A DNA stretch of 15,233 nucleotides, from contig CAJYBN010000045.1 of the NCBI GenBank assembly GCA_913064925.1, forward strand, positions 1 through 15,233, given 5' to 3'. The notes below the pieces were generated by a model. It searched no databases. It saw only the letters and a list, made by a program, of their open reading frames with translations, and was not told the DNA's origin. The first letter of the stretch is position 1. Every line of letters begins with the position of its first letter. The stretch is from an uncultured Peptococcaceae bacterium. GTDB lineage: Bacteria > Bacillota > Desulfotomaculia > Desulfotomaculales > Desulfallaceae. The position numbers and the translations under genes were made by a program. This document shows, piece by piece, positions 13,345 through 15,233 of this stretch.

Positions 13345-13373
13345 TTGACTAAATCGTTAAATTAATATATTAT
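13345..13373 (+). promoter_or_regulatory. Sigma-A promoter of the iron-sulfur/cytochrome b/tatC operon
   Basis: TTGACT (13345-13350) and TATTAT (13368-13373) are separated by exactly 17 bp, each one mismatch from consensus, in an AT-rich stretch 34 bp before the start codon. The RBS AGGGAGGGAAG follows. Confidence 0.75.
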
Positions 13374-13407
13374 AAATAAACAATATAGTTAGGGAGGGAA
13401 GCAAAAA

Positions 13408-14406
13408 ATGCCCGGTTTTACCAGGCGGGAGTTTTTCCAGCGCGCTTTCGCCGCCGGTTTGGCTGGCGGGCTGGTACTTTCCGGCTTGGGCAAGCAAGCC
13501 GGAGCCGCCGGGCGGGCGCCGGTGGGCACGGTAATCGACCTTACCAGGTGCGACGGGTGCCGCTTGGCCGGCGTGCCGGCCTGCGTCAGAGCGTGCCGGG
13601 AGGAAAACCAGCGGCGTTTTCCCCGGCCTGTGGATGATATAGGTAATTACTGGCCGCAAAAGAAAAAAGAAGACTGGTCCGATAAGCGGGATCTTATTAC
13701 CAGGCTTACCCCTTACAACTGGACCTTCGTGCAAAAGGTGGAGGTTGAACACGGTGGCAAGCTCTACCGGCTGGCCATACCCCGGCGCTGTATGCACTGC
13801 GACAATCCGCCGTGCGCCAACCTGTGTCCCTTCAGCGCCCAGCGCAAAACGCCCGAGGGACCGGTGGTCATCGATCCCGATTTGTGCCTGGGCGGGGCCA
13901 AGTGCCGCCAGGTATGCCCCTGGGGGATACCGGCCCGTCAGGCCGGCGTGGGGTTGTACCTGAAGATAGCTCCCCGGTTTGCTGGGGGCGGGGTGATGTA
14001 CAAGTGCAATCTCTGTTACGACAGGTTGAAGGCCGGGCGGCCGCCGGCCTGCGTGGAGGCTTGTCCCCGGCAGGCTCTTTTGATCGGCTCCAAGGAACGG
14101 ATGCGCGCGCTGGCGCGCGAGCGGGCGGGCCAAGTGGGCGGCTATATTTACGGTGAGCGGGAAAACGGCGGCACTTCCACCTTTTACGTTTCTCCCGTTC
14201 CCTTTGAAAAAATTCATGCTGCGTTAATGCAGCAAAAGGCGGCCCAAGCCAACCCGTCTGCGCCCGGTTTTCCCGGCATGCCCGTGGGGGTGGGCAATTA
14301 CCTGGACAGCGTCAACGGCCTGGCCCTGGGCATGGCGGTGGCCCCTGTGGCTGGCGCGGTGGCTGCCGGTGTGGCGGCGTACAGAACTATGAAGGGAGAT
14401 GAGTAG
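13408..14406 (+). CDS. Tat-exported 4Fe-4S electron-transfer subunit (FdnH-like)
   Basis: A 332-residue iron-sulfur subunit of the kind that links a molybdopterin catalytic subunit to a membrane cytochrome b. The N-terminus has a twin-arginine signal (TRREFFQ, R6-R7, then a hydrophobic stretch to about residue 35). Four cysteine groups follow: C48/C51/C59/C63, C128/C131/C136/C140, C160/C166/C170 and C200/C203/C215/C219. The third group has Gly163 where the second cysteine is normally found, so that cluster may be [3Fe-4S]. Residues about 303-325 form a C-terminal membrane helix, as in FdnH. ATG 13408 has a strong RBS. It is the first gene behind the sigma-A promoter, and the cytochrome b starts 2 bp after the stop. 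The enzyme could be formate dehydrogenase or another oxidoreductase; the catalytic subunit is not in the window. Confidence 0.85.
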   Translation: MPGFTRREFFQRAFAAGLAGGLVLSGLGKQAGAAGRAPVGTVIDLTRCDGCRLAGVPACVRACREENQRRFPRPVDDIGNYWPQKKKEDWSDKRDLITRLTPYNWTFVQKVEVEHGGKLYRLAIPRRCMHCDNPPCANLCPFSAQRKTPEGPVVIDPDLCLGGAKCRQVCPWGIPARQAGVGLYLKIAPRFAGGGVMYKCNLCYDRLKAGRPPACVEACPRQALLIGSKERMRALARERAGQVGGYIYGERENGGTSTFYVSPVPFEKIHAALMQQKAAQANPSAPGFPGMPVGVGNYLDSVNGLALGMAVAPVAGAVAAGVAAYRTMKGDE

Positions 14407-14408
14407 CT

Positions 14409-15089
14409 GTGGCCGACAAAATACTGGCCGGTGAAAAAAAAGTCAAGCGCCATGGTTTTTCCGTTCGCGTTGTGCACTGGACGGTGGCCGTATCCACCTT
14501 TCTGTTAATTTTCAGCGGTATCGGCCAGCTGCCCGTGTACAGGCGCTACATGCTGGACCGGCTGCCCGGGCTGGCCTGGACGTCGGATTTTTCCGTAACC
14601 CTGGCCATCCATTACTGGGCGGCGGTGCTGTTGATCCTGGCTGTCACTTACCACCTGGTGTACCACGGCCTGCGGAGGGATCGCGGCATTTTACCCCGGC
14701 GGGGCGACGTGCGGCAGTCGGTGCGCATCATCATGGCCATGCTGGGGCAGGGCGAGGAGCCGGAAAACGACAAGTACCTGGCCGAGCAGCGCCTGGCCTA
14801 TGCATTTATCGGGTTCAGCCTGCTGCTGCTCATAGTTACCGGCCTGGTCAAGGTGCTTAAGAACCTGCCCGGGGTCGACCTTGGCGCTGATATTATATTC
14901 TGGGTCACCGCCCTGCACAACGCGGCCATGGTGCTGCTCATGCTGGGTATAGCTGCTCACCTGGCGGCATTTTTGTTCAAAGAAAACCGCTACTTGCTGC
15001 CGGGCATGTTTACCGGTAAAGTGGACCTGGATTACGTGCGCCGCCGGCACCAGCTCTGGTACCGGCGCTTGGCGCAAAAGGGGCGGTAA
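14409..15089 (+). CDS. Cytochrome b subunit, formate dehydrogenase gamma-like
   Basis: A 226-residue integral membrane diheme cytochrome b similar to formate dehydrogenase gamma (FdnI). It would pass electrons between the partner iron-sulfur protein and the quinone pool. Four membrane segments are visible, at about 24-40, 66-86, 131-150 and 164-188. Likely heme-ligand histidines are H23, H68, H170 and H184, spaced as in FdnI; H82 and H86 lie at the end of helix 2. GTG 14409 starts 2 bp after the stop of the iron-sulfur gene, behind AAGGGAGA, so the two are translationally linked. In the usual topology the iron-sulfur protein sits on the outside because of its Tat signal. The physiological donor is not determined by sequence. 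Confidence 0.85.
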   Translation: MADKILAGEKKVKRHGFSVRVVHWTVAVSTFLLIFSGIGQLPVYRRYMLDRLPGLAWTSDFSVTLAIHYWAAVLLILAVTYHLVYHGLRRDRGILPRRGDVRQSVRIIMAMLGQGEEPENDKYLAEQRLAYAFIGFSLLLLIVTGLVKVLKNLPGVDLGADIIFWVTALHNAAMVLLMLGIAAHLAAFLFKENRYLLPGMFTGKVDLDYVRRRHQLWYRRLAQKGR

Positions 15090-15091
15090 CC

Positions 15092-15233
15092 GTGGAAGAA
15101 AGAAAAATGCCGTTACAGGCTCATCTCGGCGAGCTTAGAAGAGCTCTGCTGGTTTCTGGGTTGGCCGTTATGGTGCTTACCGCCGTTACGTTCATCCTGC
15201 TGGGCGACCGGCTGTACTTATTGCTCACCGGGC
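15092..15233 (+). CDS. tatC: Sec-independent translocase TatC (N-terminal part, continues beyond window)
   Basis: The first 47 codons of a TatC-type protein. The N-terminal signature MPLQAHLGELRRALLVSG corresponds to the conserved cytoplasmic segment (M..HL.ELR.R) and is followed by the start of the first membrane helix (LAVMVLTAVTFILL). GTG 15092 is 2 bp from the cytochrome b stop; ATG 15107 is an in-frame alternative that would begin right at MPLQAHL. TatC forms the receptor core of the twin-arginine translocase. Its place in the operon of a Tat-dependent oxidoreductase suggests that it serves export of that enzyme. The rest of the gene is outside the window. Confidence 0.85.
   Translation, partial: MEERKMPLQAHLGELRRALLVSGLAVMVLTAVTFILLGDRLYLLLTG

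Overview
The window looks like chromosome from a GC-rich, endospore-forming Firmicute of the Pelotomaculum/Desulfotomaculum (Peptococcaceae-like) type. The grounds are strong AGGAGG ribosome binding sites with frequent GTG and TTG starts, two SPOCS (DUF3794) spore-coat-type proteins, a YkwD-like CAP protein, and an anaerobic Tat-exported iron-sulfur/cytochrome b module. The genus is inference from gene content.

Region 1 (1-5842) is the most striking part. A trypsin-like serine peptidase gene is cut in two. The 5' part (1-399, carrying the catalytic His) and the 3' part (5282-5842, carrying Asp and Ser) are separated by about 4.88 kb. The insert is bounded by a 10-bp direct repeat (390-399 and 5272-5281), and a large serine recombinase gene ends 4 bp before the right-hand copy. 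Joining the two halves at the repeat restores one open frame across a conserved-looking segment. If the element ends are joined instead, as in a circle, they form a long inverted repeat around a central GG, as expected of an attP site. The element carries a thiamine-binding MTH1187-type protein, a poly-gamma-glutamate hydrolase family protein, a divergent AMP-dependent acyl-CoA synthetase with a truncated FabF remnant behind it, and a 64-codon ORF coupled to the recombinase.

Region 2 (5879-8165) holds an unrecognised 130-aa protein closed by a hairpin, then a structured leader and a secreted protein with three CAP domains (the first missing a key His), closed by a clear terminator.

Region 3 (8193-10945) is a two-gene spore-coat-type unit behind a sigma-K/sigma-E-like promoter. 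It encodes a SipL-like protein (three SPOCS domains plus LysM), then a SPOCS domain fused to a carbohydrate-binding-like beta-sandwich, and ends at a strong terminator.

Region 4 (11044-12940) holds small genes: a YbaB/EbfC-type nucleoid protein, two paralogous small proteins sharing an ungapped 50-residue N-terminal domain with a DHD...LVNLMG signature, a single-pass membrane protein on the opposite strand between them, and an HMA-like protein lacking the metal-binding cysteines.

Region 5 (12941-13344) is non-coding and rich in inverted repeats, including a roughly 212-bp imperfect palindrome. Region 6 (13345-15233) starts with a good sigma-A promoter and encodes a Tat-signal iron-sulfur protein, a formate-dehydrogenase-gamma-like cytochrome b and the start of TatC. 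This looks like the electron-transfer part and the export channel of a respiratory oxidoreductase whose catalytic subunit is not in the window.
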